A DNA stretch of 64,000 nt from Nodularia sphaerocarpa UHCC 0038 (GTDB lineage: Bacteria; Cyanobacteriota; Cyanobacteriia; Cyanobacteriales; Nostocaceae): assembly GCF_022376295.1 (NCBI RefSeq), contig NZ_CP060140.1, positions 4,840,356 through 4,904,355 of the forward strand. The letters run 5' to 3'. The notes beneath the pieces were generated by a model. The model was not told where the DNA came from and ran no database searches. It was given only the letters and a program-made list of their open reading frames with translations. Below, one piece after another: positions 44,526 to 52,647 of the stretch; the first letter of the stretch is position 1; each line of letters starts with the position of its first letter. Position numbers and translations under genes: made by a program.

Positions 44526-44663
44526 ATGACCACCTATATGTTTTTTGAAGATGCTCTCAGAATGTTTACCAATATGTATTTGCTTTCAGCAGTGATGCTC
44601 ATAGCAGCTTCTGGTATTGGTTTAGCAGTCATAGAAACAATTGAAAAAACAGGAGAGCGCTAA
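44526..44663 (+). CDS. 45-residue single-helix membrane protein
   Basis: Short frame MTTYMFFEDALRMFTNMY, then LLSAVMLIAASGIGLAVI as one transmembrane helix (about 19-36), then a charged tail ETIEKTGER. A GAAGGTG ribosome site lies six bases upstream. Small one-helix proteins in cyanobacteria are often subunits of photosynthetic or respiratory complexes, but this one matches none of the Psb, Pet, Psa or Ndh small subunits that I recall. The hairpin in the leader suggests regulation. Missed by usual length cut-offs. Confidence 0.6.
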   Translation: MTTYMFFEDALRMFTNMYLLSAVMLIAASGIGLAVIETIEKTGER

Positions 44664-44918
44664 ATTAGCCCCTGGTGGAATGCTTCGTGTTAACTGATAT
44701 GGGATAAAAGTGTTCGCCGTGAAGAAATTCTGGTAACACTCAAATAATGGAAGGTTCATAGCACTACAGCATTACCTGAAATTCTACACATCCACAGGTA
44801 AATAACTGTAAAGCTACTGAAATCCCAGCTAACGAGCAAGTAATCTTAGTAGCATAGCCTCGAAAAATGCAGACTATTAACCACACAACGCCTGCTCTTA
44901 AGCAATTCTTGATAAAAC

Positions 44919-45515
44919 TTAATCTAACTCTCTGCGACCTTCCAAGGCTCTTGCCAGCGTCACTTCATCGGCATATTCCAAATCGCCACCCACAGGCAGA
45001 CCAAAGGCGATACGTGTCACCTTGGTAAATGGTTTAAGTAGCTGACCGATATACAGGGTTGTGGTTTCCCCTTCGATAGTCGGACTAATCGCCATAATCA
45101 CTTCTTTGGTTTTTTGTTGACTCACCCGCCGCACCAAAGCTTGAATAGTTAGCTGTTCTGGGCCAATACCATCCATAGGGGAAATTACCCCACCCAAGAC
45201 GTGATACTTGCCTTTATATTCGCGGGTTTTTTCCAAAGCAATCAAATCACGAGAATCCGCAACCACACAGATTGATGTATCATCACGGTTAGGATGACGA
45301 CAAATTTCACAAACAGGATCAGCAGATAGGTGAAAGCAAACAGAACACAAGCCTATCTGCTTTTTTGCATCAATTAGGGCTTGTGCTAAAGCTTCTACTT
45401 CTGCTTCTGGGCGCTTCAATATGTGCAAAGCTAGGCGTTGGGCTGACTTGGGACCAACTCCTGGTAGGCGTTGCAACTGCTCAATTAATCGTGCTAAAGG
45501 ACGTGCGTAAACCGT
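44919..45515 (-). CDS. recR: Recombination mediator RecR, probable ACG start
   Basis: RecR works with RecO/RecF to load RecA at gaps. The product has the LQRLPGVGPKSAQRLALHI helix-hairpin-helix, a four-cysteine zinc finger (CSVCFHLSADPVCEIC) and a Toprim domain (CVVADSRDLIALE onward). The first standard start codon is a TTG at 45476, but that would drop 13 residues of the usual N-terminus. Continuing upstream the frame codes VYARPLARLIEQ, matching RecR N-termini, and before it stands ACG at 45515, where relatives have ATG. GGGAG lies eight bases upstream of the ACG. With ACG the protein is 198 residues, the normal length. Confidence 0.9.
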   Translation of the reverse strand, partial: TVYARPLARLIEQLQRLPGVGPKSAQRLALHILKRPEAEVEALAQALIDAKKQIGLCSVCFHLSADPVCEICRHPNRDDTSICVVADSRDLIALEKTREYKGKYHVLGGVISPMDGIGPEQLTIQALVRRVSQQKTKEVIMAISPTIEGETTTLYIGQLLKPFTKVTRIAFGLPVGGDLEYADEVTLARALEGRRELD

Positions 45516-45589
45516 AGTCTTATCTCCCGTATATCATCACCTTAACTATGATGACATTTTTCGCGTACTTTTATCTGGCTGAGATCACC

Positions 45590-46168
45590 CTATAAACGGG
45601 AGCATTGATCCTCTTTATTACCTTTGACAATGTTGCCTCCTCCCCTGACTCCAGCACGATTTTCTTTACATTGCAAATTACCATCAATTCTGTTGCTCTT
45701 GATTGTCAATCTTCCGGTGTTCTTAAACGCCTGCAAGTTACCACCAATTCTGTTAGCAGTGGCCATTAGCTGACTAATATTCTCTTCAAATTGTAAATCT
45801 TGCTTGATTTGTGTATTGCTAATACTTGCCGCCCCTGATTTTTTGATTTGAATATTGCCACCAATCACAGAGTTGGAATTAACAACGACATTTTTGGCAT
45901 TCTCAGCCTGAATATTGCCAATTACGTTGACTTTGCTGGCTCTGAGGGTAGCATTAGATTCTACCTTGATATTACCCTTAACTCTTGTGCCGGACAAAAC
46001 ACAGGTAGCACCATTAGGTAGTCGCAGGTTATCAACTGTAACCGACCCTAATGTATTGCGGCAGGTAACTTCATCAGCCAAAGCTACCAAGGAATAAGAC
46101 ATTATTCCCGCAGCACTCAAAACAGTAGCACTCAAAACAGCTGGTAAGAAAAAACGGCTCGTGTTCAC
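45590..46168 (-). CDS. Exported repeat protein, probable beta-helix
   Basis: A 192-residue protein with a signal peptide (about 1-31, ALA before DEVTC). The mature part consists of short repeats of the type GNIQ(x)ENAKNVVVNSN, GGNIQIKKSGAASISN and GGNLQAFKNTGRLTIKSNRI, about 20-23 residues each, which suggests a right-handed beta-helix. Cysteines at both ends (TCRNTLG, ATCVLSG, LQCKEN, DQCSRL) could form disulphides. No enzyme motif. It lies between recR and psbA on the same strand and has its own leader after the psbA terminator... transcription order on the minus strand is psbA, this gene, recR. Confidence 0.75.
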   Translation of the reverse strand: MNTSRFFLPAVLSATVLSAAGIMSYSLVALADEVTCRNTLGSVTVDNLRLPNGATCVLSGTRVKGNIKVESNATLRASKVNVIGNIQAENAKNVVVNSNSVIGGNIQIKKSGAASISNTQIKQDLQFEENISQLMATANRIGGNLQAFKNTGRLTIKSNRIDGNLQCKENRAGVRGGGNIVKGNKEDQCSRL

Positions 46169-46224
46169 AGAGTCACCTCTTGAAAAACTTATTATCGTCG
46201 ATAATAAATAAGAAGGTCAAAAAC

Positions 46225-46258
46225 AAAAAACGCCCCCCATTTCTGAGAGGCGTTTTTT
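46225..46258 (-). terminator. Terminator after psbA
   Basis: AAAAAACGCC and GGCGTTTTTT form a strong stem 20 bases after the psbA stop; T-runs on both strands would stop transcription either way. Confidence 0.85.
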
Positions 46259-46277
46259 ATTCAGCTAAACTTGATGA

Positions 46278-47360
46278 TTAACCGTTGATTGCTGGTGCAG
46301 TTAAAGCAACTGGAGCAACATCAGCAGCAGCCAAGTCTAGGGGGAAGTTGTGAGCGTTACGCTCGTGCATTACTTCCATACCCAAGTTAGCGCGGTTGAT
46401 TACGTCAGCCCAGGTAGCAATAACGCGACCTTGAGAATCAATTACCGATTGGTTGAAGTTGAAACCGTTCAAGTTGAAAGCCATTGTGCTGATACCCAAA
46501 GCGGTAAACCAGATACCGATTACAGGCCATGCAGCTAGGAAGAAGTGAAGTGAACGGCTGTTGTTGAAGGAAGCGTATTGGAAGATTAACCGACCAAAGT
46601 AACCGTGAGCAGCTACGATGTTGTAGGTTTCTTCTTCTTGTCCGAACTTGTAACCGTAGTTTTGTGATTCGGTTTCGGTTGTTTCACGTACCAAGGAGGA
46701 TGTCACCAAGGAACCGTGCATTGCGGAGAATAAAGAACCACCGAAGACACCAGCTACACCCAACATGTGGAAGGGGTGCATCAAGATGTTGTGTTCTGCT
46801 TGGAACACAATCATGAAGTTGAAGGTTCCGGAGATACCCAAAGGCATACCGTCAGAGAATGAACCTTGACCAATTGGGTAGATCAAGAATACTGCTGTAG
46901 CAGAAGCCAAAGGCGCAGAGTAAGCTACACAGATCCAAGGACGCATACCCAAGCGGTAAGATAGTTCCCACTGACGACCTAAGTAGCAAGCGCAACCGAT
47001 CAAGAAGTGGAAAATTACCAATTGGTAAGGACCGCCGTTGTACAACCACTCATCTAAGGAAGCTGCTTCCCAGATTGGGTAGAAGTGCAAGCCGATAGCG
47101 TTAGAAGAAGGAACAACTGCACCAGAGATGATGTTGTTACCGTAAATCAAGGAACCAGCTACTGGTTCACGGATACCGTCGATGTCTACTGGAGGTGCTG
47201 CAACAAAAGCGATGATGAAGCAGGTGGTAGCAGCTAGTAGGGTTGGGATCATTAGAACGCCGAACCAACCGATGTAAATACGGTTGTCGGTGCTGGTGAT
47301 CCACTCGCAGAAGCGATCCCATACGTTAGCGCTTTGGCGCTGTTGTAAGGTAGTGGTCAT
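46278..47360 (-). CDS. psbA: Photosystem II D1 protein
   Basis: Reaction-centre protein D1. The 360-residue chain has five transmembrane helices and all key residues: Tyr161, Asp170, Glu189, His190, His198, His215, Phe255, Ser264, His332, Glu333, His337, Asp342 and Ala344. Ala344 is followed by a 16-residue tail removed by CtpA. Position 130 is Gln (GRQWEL), the form of standard-light D1 in cyanobacteria with several psbA copies; high-light forms have Glu130. Only this copy is in the window. The leader has a promoter-like pair (47421-47449) and a small hairpin (47394-47411) but no clear Shine-Dalgarno site. A strong terminator follows. Confidence 0.99.
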   Translation of the reverse strand: MTTTLQQRQSANVWDRFCEWITSTDNRIYIGWFGVLMIPTLLAATTCFIIAFVAAPPVDIDGIREPVAGSLIYGNNIISGAVVPSSNAIGLHFYPIWEAASLDEWLYNGGPYQLVIFHFLIGCACYLGRQWELSYRLGMRPWICVAYSAPLASATAVFLIYPIGQGSFSDGMPLGISGTFNFMIVFQAEHNILMHPFHMLGVAGVFGGSLFSAMHGSLVTSSLVRETTETESQNYGYKFGQEEETYNIVAAHGYFGRLIFQYASFNNSRSLHFFLAAWPVIGIWFTALGISTMAFNLNGFNFNQSVIDSQGRVIATWADVINRANLGMEVMHERNAHNFPLDLAAADVAPVALTAPAING

Positions 47361-47393
47361 GTTTTTATAATTGCTTTCGTGTTTACGAATTGG

Positions 47394-47449
47394 GTAGGTA
47401 AACTTGCCTACTTGAATACTACCTTAGAGGATAAGTTTTGTTTTGTAAA
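47394..47449 (-). promoter_or_regulatory. psbA promoter and leader hairpin
   Basis: On the minus strand TTTACA (47449-47444) and TAAGGT (47426-47421) stand 17 bases apart. Downstream, GTAGG and CCTAC (47411-47394) pair into a hairpin in the leader, 34 bases before ATG. The -10 word is weak, so the promoter is probable, not certain. Confidence 0.45.
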
Positions 47450-47532
47450 GGGATTTTAATAAATTTTTACTTATAAAAAATATTAGTTTTTCTAATGAAT
47501 CGCATCTCAAGATACGACTCATTGGGGTTTGA

Positions 47533-47883
47533 TTAACCAGGAGGCCAGTCCATCTGCCGTCCTCCCAGGATATGTAAGTGTAAATGGTAGACACTTTGAC
47601 CACCGTCAGCACCATTATTGATCACAACGCGATAACCGTTGTTTAATCCGGCTTCTGCGGCTACGCGTTGAGCAGTTAATAATAGATGTCCTAAAAGAGC
47701 TTGATCTTGGGATTCAGCATCAGCTAATTTGACAATGGGTTTTTTGGGAATGACGAGGATATGAACTGGGGCTTGGGGGTTAACGTCTTTGAATGCCAGG
47801 GCTAAGTCATCCTCATAAACAATATCTACCGGAATTTCTCGGCGAATAATTTTGCTGAAAATCGTCTCTGTGGTTTCACTCAT
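47533..47883 (-). CDS. HIT-family (HinT-like) nucleotide hydrolase
   Basis: A 116-residue histidine-triad protein. It has the opening TIFSKIIRREIPVDIVYEDD, HILVIPKKPI and the active-site YHLHLHILGGRQMDWPPG with His-x-His-x-His. The HinT branch hydrolyses adenosine phosphoramidates and lysyl-AMP. Length is normal. Single gene upstream of psbA on the same strand, with 172 bases to the psbA ATG that hold the psbA promoter. Confidence 0.95.
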   Translation of the reverse strand: MSETTETIFSKIIRREIPVDIVYEDDLALAFKDVNPQAPVHILVIPKKPIVKLADAESQDQALLGHLLLTAQRVAAEAGLNNGYRVVINNGADGGQSVYHLHLHILGGRQMDWPPG

Positions 47884-47962
47884 GCAGATTTACCTACTCA
47901 TCTGTTAGAGATTTTAGGCGATCGCCTGGCGTTTTTTCTTCATGGGCGTGCGATCGCGCCAA

Positions 47963-48568
47963 TTATCGCGGCATAACATCATCGAGACGTAGTTGAAGTG
48001 AGGGTAAAAGAGGAGATTTAATAAATTGACCTAAACGATATTTTTGCTGGCTATAATCTTCATCAATAAGTTGACAAATTGTAAATGTGGGTTGCTTCGG
48101 TTTACCAATAAAAATAACTCCACCCAATCCCCGATAATCAACAATCCAATATTCAGGAATTCCTAACAAAGCGTATTCTTCAACTTTACGGGCATAATCT
48201 GTTTCCCAATTGGTGCTAACAACTTCAACTACTAATTTAATTGATTGCCCTAAAGCAATGACTGGTTCATTTTGCCAAAAAGGTTCATGGTCCAGCACCG
48301 TTTCATCTAATACCACAATATCAGGACGGCGGGCTGTGGCTATTTCTGCGAAAGGACGTATAAGACAGGTACGAGGAATAAACCAGGGAAGTTGGGCAGT
48401 AGTGATGGCAATACCCAGTTGGGTTGCTAGTTTACCTCCAACGGTTTCATGGGGGCCAGTTGGTTCCATGTCAATCAATTCTCCGTCTGCCAGTTCATAG
48501 CGGGGATTGTTACCATATTGGATGAGGAATTCTTTAAAGGTTAATGGTTTTGTTAATGCTTGAACCAT
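47963..48568 (-). CDS. Uma2-family (DUF820) PD-(D/E)XK-like protein
   Basis: A 201-residue Uma2 protein, a family with a restriction-endonuclease-like fold expanded in cyanobacteria. The core is visible: NPRYELADGELIDMEPTGPHE, RPDIVVLDE, LVVEVVSTNWETDYARKVEEY and GIPEYWIVDYRG. The acidic and lysine residues of the fold are kept. Whether these proteins cut DNA is unknown. Cyanobacterial genomes carry dozens; many move with transposons. Its start shares a spacer with the divergent comM/YifB gene. Confidence 0.88.
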   Translation of the reverse strand: MVQALTKPLTFKEFLIQYGNNPRYELADGELIDMEPTGPHETVGGKLATQLGIAITTAQLPWFIPRTCLIRPFAEIATARRPDIVVLDETVLDHEPFWQNEPVIALGQSIKLVVEVVSTNWETDYARKVEEYALLGIPEYWIVDYRGLGGVIFIGKPKQPTFTICQLIDEDYSQQKYRLGQFIKSPLLPSLQLRLDDVMPR

Positions 48569-48713
48569 AAGTCACCTACATCTTTAGCTACTATTATTTT
48601 AGCTTGACGTTTTCTTTGTTTTCTGATTATTAAAAATCCTCTTGAGTGTTTTCACCCATGCAGTTGTACCTAATCATCTGGTAAAGATTTTAAAGGGTTA
48701 GTGGTAAAAATAA

Positions 48714-50243
48714 ATGCTTGCTAGAGTCTGGAGTGCATCTATTGTAGGCATCGATGCCGTTAAAGTCGGTGTTGAAGTCGATATTTCAGGGGGTTTACCG
48801 GGAATTGTGCTGTTGGGTCTTCCAGATTCGGCGGTGCAGGAATCTAAGGAGAGAGTTAAAGCGACGCTGAAGAATGCTGGTTTTGCTTTCCCGATGCGGA
48901 AAATTGTGATTAACCTGACACCAGCAGATTTACGCAAGGAAGGTCCATGTTTCGATTTACCGATTAGTGTGGGAATTTTGGCGGCTTCTGAGCAAGTTAG
49001 TGCTGATTTGTTGGGAGATTATCTTTTCTTGGGTGAAGTATCCTTAGATGGTAGTTTACGTCCTGTGGCTGGGGTTTTACCCATTGCGGCTACAGCACAA
49101 AAAATGGGGATTGCAGGTTTAGTAGTTCCAGTAGATAATGCTCAAGAAGCTTCGGTAGTTGCAGGATTGGCGGTTTACGGTTGCAAAAATATCGCTGAAG
49201 TCGTGGATTTGTTGAATAATCCAGGGCGTTACAAACCTGTACAGCCAGATAATTCACAACCGTTACCAAAAACTGCTTATCCTGGTGCAGACTTAAAAGA
49301 TGTCAAAGGACAGGCTCATGCTCGTCGGGCTTTGGAAATTGCGGCTGCTGGTGGTCACAATTTAATTTTTGTCGGACCTCCAGGAAGTGGTAAAACGATG
49401 TTAGCTCGACGTTTACCGGGTATTTTACCACCTTTGGAGTTTGCGGAATCTTTAGAAGTGACTCGGATTCACTCGGTGGCTGGGTTGTTGAAAAATCGCG
49501 GTTCCTTAGTACGCGATCGCCCTTTCCGCAGTCCTCACCATTCAGCATCGGGACCTTCTCTGGTTGGTGGTGGTAGCTTTCCCCGTCCTGGGGAGATATC
49601 TTTATCACATCAAGGTATTCTTTTTCTCGATGAGTTGACAGAATTTAAAAGAGATGTATTAGAATTTCTCCGTCAACCTTTAGAAGATGGTTATGTGACC
49701 ATTTCCCGCACCAGACAATCGGTGATGTTTCCGGCGCAATTTACTTTAGTCGCCAGTACAAATCCCTGTCCTTGCGGTTATTATGGCGATACTATTCAAC
49801 AGTGTACTTGTTCACCCAGACAACGAGAAAATTATTGGGCAAAGCTTTCGGGACCTTTGATGGATCGGATTGATTTACAAGTTGCAGTTAATCGTTTAAA
49901 ACCAGAGGAAATTACCCAACAACCCACGGGAGAAGCTTCAACTTCGGTTTTAGAAAGAGTTACAAAGGCACGCGATCGCGCCGTTAAACGTTTTCAAGGA
50001 GAACCAAATCTGCGTTGCAATGCTCAAATGCAAAGTCATCATCTTCAGAAATGGTGCAAGTTAGATGATACTAGCCGCAGTTTATTGGAAGCAGCAATTA
50101 GAAAATTAGGCTTATCTGCAAGGGCGAGCGATCGCATTCTCAAAGTCGGGCGGACTATTGCAGATTTAGCAGGAGAAGATGAATTAAAAGCCAATCATAT
50201 AGCTGAAGCGATTCAATACCGCACAATCGATAGAATGCAATAA
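48714..50243 (+). CDS. comM: YifB/ComM-family Mg-chelatase-like AAA+ ATPase
   Basis: A 509-residue AAA+ protein. ComM is a branch-migration helicase that helps integrate DNA during natural transformation in other bacteria. N-terminal Lon-like domain (VWSASIVGIDAVKVGVEVDI to about 190), then Walker A FVGPPGSGKTMLARRLPGI (about 220), Walker B GILFLDELTEF (about 300-310), a sensor region NPCPCGYYGD with a cysteine cluster, and a C-terminal Mg_chelatase_C domain. Length is typical. Monocistronic. Confidence 0.93.
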   Translation: MLARVWSASIVGIDAVKVGVEVDISGGLPGIVLLGLPDSAVQESKERVKATLKNAGFAFPMRKIVINLTPADLRKEGPCFDLPISVGILAASEQVSADLLGDYLFLGEVSLDGSLRPVAGVLPIAATAQKMGIAGLVVPVDNAQEASVVAGLAVYGCKNIAEVVDLLNNPGRYKPVQPDNSQPLPKTAYPGADLKDVKGQAHARRALEIAAAGGHNLIFVGPPGSGKTMLARRLPGILPPLEFAESLEVTRIHSVAGLLKNRGSLVRDRPFRSPHHSASGPSLVGGGSFPRPGEISLSHQGILFLDELTEFKRDVLEFLRQPLEDGYVTISRTRQSVMFPAQFTLVASTNPCPCGYYGDTIQQCTCSPRQRENYWAKLSGPLMDRIDLQVAVNRLKPEEITQQPTGEASTSVLERVTKARDRAVKRFQGEPNLRCNAQMQSHHLQKWCKLDDTSRSLLEAAIRKLGLSARASDRILKVGRTIADLAGEDELKANHIAEAIQYRTIDRMQ

Positions 50244-50285
50244 TATAGGACAGTGTTTAAGTGATTTATCGTAGATGATATGATA

Positions 50286-50445
50286 TCAAGTTAAATTAGT
50301 ATCTTTAGGTAAGAACTCATTAATCAGCAGGTTTAAATCAACTTGGCGAATTTCAGCTAACTGAATTAATGCTTGTGCGCGTTCAGCTTCTTGTTGTTCA
50401 ACGCTGTTGATGTATGTCAGTAGGTAAGCACCAAATAAACAAAAC
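50286..50445 (-). pseudogene. 3' remnant of an unidentified gene
   Basis: The minus strand reads an open frame ending in SVEQQEAERAQALIQLAEIR and then VDLNLLINEFLPKDTNLT before TGA. No start codon exists and the 5' side runs into a dispersed repeat with an in-frame stop near 50450. Looks like the tail of a lost gene, of no recognised family. Confidence 0.5.
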
Positions 50446-50542
50446 TATGTTACGACTCGTAAACAGGACTTAAAGCCTTAGCAATGACAAATGACGACCC
50501 TCTCCTATGGTCAACGCTACGCGAACGCTAGTTAACTTTATT
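50420..50542 (-). repeat. Long dispersed repeat, copy B
   Basis: Matches 8185-8296 in reverse complement, with an extra GCGTTCGCGTAGCG-type hairpin inserted (about 50512-50529). Confidence 0.75.
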
Positions 50543-50685
50543 AAACCTACTAGAGCATAGCAGCTTCCTGCTTACGGCCTCTGGGGTATCCCCAGCTACC
50601 AAAGCAACTCCCTTGACAGTAGCCACCAGTACAACAGTACCTGTGAAGCATAGATTAATGTCTATATAGTAACGTGACAAAGTTC

Positions 50686-50716
50686 TTGAACATAAACACC
50701 CGTCACTAGTTATAAT
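50686..50716 (+). promoter_or_regulatory. Possible fbaA promoter
   Basis: TTGAAC (50686-50691) and a perfect TATAAT (50711-50716) are 19 bases apart, 92 bases before the ATG. The spacing is longer than ideal. Confidence 0.4.
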
Positions 50717-50746
50717 TTCCTATAAGTTGAAAAAAGTATTAAGATT

Positions 50747-50767
50747 AGCGTAAAGATTACGCTTTTC
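50747..50767 (+). promoter_or_regulatory. Leader hairpin with T-run before fbaA
   Basis: AGCGTAA-AGA-TTACGCT pairs over seven bases and is followed by TTTT. In the leader it could end some transcripts early or protect the 5' end. Confidence 0.5.
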
Positions 50768-50807
50768 TCACGTTGATTAGCTGAAAAACAAATTAGGAGG
50801 ACTATAT

Positions 50808-51887
50808 ATGGCGCTCGTACCAATGCGGCTGCTTTTGGATCACGCGGCTGAAAACGGTTACGGCATTCCTGCTTTTAACGTTAACAATTTGGAGCAAATT
50901 CAGGCAATTCTGAAAGCAGCAGCAGAAACAGATAGCCCTGTAATTTTACAAGCTTCTCGTGGCGCTCGTGCTTATGCTGGAGAAAACTTTCTACGCCACT
51001 TGATTTTGGCAGCAGTAGAAACCTATCCTGAGATTCCCATTGTCATGCACCAAGATCATGGTAATGCTCCTTCTACTTGCTACTCAGCAATCAAGAATGG
51101 CTTTACCAGCGTCATGATGGATGGTTCTCTGGAAGCTGATGCCAAAACTCCCGCCAGCTTTGAGTACAATGCCAATGTCACTCGTGAAGTAGTCAAAGTT
51201 GCTCATTCCTTGGGTGTCAGCGTTGAAGGTGAACTTGGTTGCTTGGGTTCTCTGGAAACTGGTGCTGGTGAAGCTGAAGATGGTCACGGTTTTGAAGGTA
51301 CACTTGACCACTCTCAATTGCTGACTGACCCAGACGAAGCGGCAGACTTTGTAGAACAAACCCAAGTAGATGCTTTGGCTGTTGCTATCGGTACTAGTCA
51401 CGGTGCTTACAAGTTTACTCGCAAGCCCACAGGGGAAATTTTGGCAATTAGCCGCATTGAAGAAATTCACCGCCGTTTGCCTAACACCCACTTGGTAATG
51501 CACGGTTCTTCTTCTGTACCAGAAGATTTATTGGCACTCATTAACCAATATGGTGGTGCAATTCCCGAAACCTACGGTGTACCTGTAGAAGAAATTCAAA
51601 AAGGCATCAAGTGTGGTGTGCGTAAGGTTAACATTGACACCGATAACCGTCTAGCTATCACCGCCGCAGTTCGTGAAGCTTTGGCATCAAATCCCAAGGA
51701 ATTTGACCCACGTCACTTCCTCAAGCCTTCAATTAAGTATATGCAGAAGGTTTGTGCTGACCGCTATGAGCAATTTGGCACTGCTGGTAATGCTAGCAAG
51801 ATTAAGCAAATTTCTTTGGAAGATTTTGCTGCTAAGTATGCTAAGGGCGAACTCAATATGGTGAGTAAGGCATCTGCTAAAGTTTAA
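50808..51887 (+). CDS. fbaA: Class II fructose-bisphosphate aldolase
   Basis: Zinc-dependent aldolase for the Calvin cycle and glycolysis. The 359-residue protein belongs to the Calvin-cycle subtype: start MALVPMRLLLDHAAENGYGI, metal and substrate site VMHQDHGNAPSTCYSAIKNG, EGELGCLGSLETGAGEAEDG, IGTSHGAYKF, LVMHGSSSVPE, and VNIDTDNRLAITAAVREAL. A strong AGGAGG (50795-50800) is seven bases before the ATG, with a promoter and hairpin upstream. Two terminator hairpins follow, as befits a highly expressed gene. Confidence 0.97.
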   Translation: MALVPMRLLLDHAAENGYGIPAFNVNNLEQIQAILKAAAETDSPVILQASRGARAYAGENFLRHLILAAVETYPEIPIVMHQDHGNAPSTCYSAIKNGFTSVMMDGSLEADAKTPASFEYNANVTREVVKVAHSLGVSVEGELGCLGSLETGAGEAEDGHGFEGTLDHSQLLTDPDEAADFVEQTQVDALAVAIGTSHGAYKFTRKPTGEILAISRIEEIHRRLPNTHLVMHGSSSVPEDLLALINQYGGAIPETYGVPVEEIQKGIKCGVRKVNIDTDNRLAITAAVREALASNPKEFDPRHFLKPSIKYMQKVCADRYEQFGTAGNASKIKQISLEDFAAKYAKGELNMVSKASAKV

Positions 51888-51907
51888 TCTTGACAAAAAA
51901 TAAATAG

Positions 51908-51931
51908 GAGCATAACAGTTTATGCTCTTTT
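51908..51931 (+). terminator. First terminator after fbaA
   Basis: GAGCATAA and TTATGCTC pair around a four-base loop and are followed by TTTT. Confidence 0.8.
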
Positions 51932-51941
51932 AATTCCATAG

Positions 51942-51966
51942 GGGCATAGCACTGCTATGCCCTTTT
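51942..51966 (+). terminator. Second terminator after fbaA
   Basis: GGGCATAGC and GCTATGCCC pair around ACT and are followed by TTTT. The pair forms a tandem terminator. Confidence 0.85.
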
Positions 51967-52041
51967 AATTTATGATGACTGGGGTAGTCAAATACATAAA
52001 TTTCCGTTATATTCCCCTAAGCATTCATTGGTAAAAATGTC

Positions 52042-52647
52042 ATGGGAAGCAACTGGAAAAACCTGAAGATAGTTGCAAGTTTATTGAGCGCGATCGCCTT
52101 GACACAGTTTTGTGGCTCAAATACCTCTGTACGGGCTGCTGATAGGGTTGTCGTGCGCTTTGGTCCCTTTACAGAATCTATCTCCCTGTCCGAATTACAA
52201 AAGGCTGCGGATACTGGGGAATTTCCCAGAGGTTTAGGACTTTACACCGGGAGAATATCTGAAGCACAACGCCGCTCCTTTTTGGGACTGCTGAAAGAGA
52301 AAGTACCAATTGATGTTGTCACCCTGAGTAGTGTACTCAATACAGAGCTTGGCACAACGATTCTCAGTAATCTCTCAGAGGCTTTAGTCAGAAAGGATGA
52401 TGCGGGGGTACAAGCACTCAGAGCAGCATTCGTGTTAGGTGCTACTAAACCCCAGGGTCTTTCTATACTCAATTTTATTGCTGCTTATCCCAGTGAACGC
52501 CTAGAAATTAATGCTTTCAAAGCTTTCCAGGTGGCGCGACGTTTAAACAAGTCTTTTCGGCGCACTCAAGAGTTTATGCTAGAGAGCGCACCCCAACCCG
52601 ATTCTAGAACACCGCAGATTTCCTTACCATTTGACCCCCAGCCTTGA
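52042..52647 (+). CDS. Exported DUF1400 protein
   Basis: A 201-residue protein with an N-terminal signal (about 1-32, with SVRAADRV). A DUF1400 domain follows (VRFGPFTESISLSELQKAAD, then LSSVLNTELGTTILSNLSEA, to about 165). In cyanobacteria this domain often precedes an alpha/beta hydrolase; here the protein ends after it, so it stands alone. Function unknown. Possibly separated from fbaA by the terminators. Confidence 0.8.
   Translation: MGSNWKNLKIVASLLSAIALTQFCGSNTSVRAADRVVVRFGPFTESISLSELQKAADTGEFPRGLGLYTGRISEAQRRSFLGLLKEKVPIDVVTLSSVLNTELGTTILSNLSEALVRKDDAGVQALRAAFVLGATKPQGLSILNFIAAYPSERLEINAFKAFQVARRLNKSFRRTQEFMLESAPQPDSRTPQISLPFDPQP

Noticed and set aside
47398..47411. GTA-N8-TAC word in the psbA leader, an NtcA-like site
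   Set aside because: About sixteen such words are expected by chance in 64 kb, it lies downstream of the likely promoter, and no other NtcA-type promoter feature is placed correctly.
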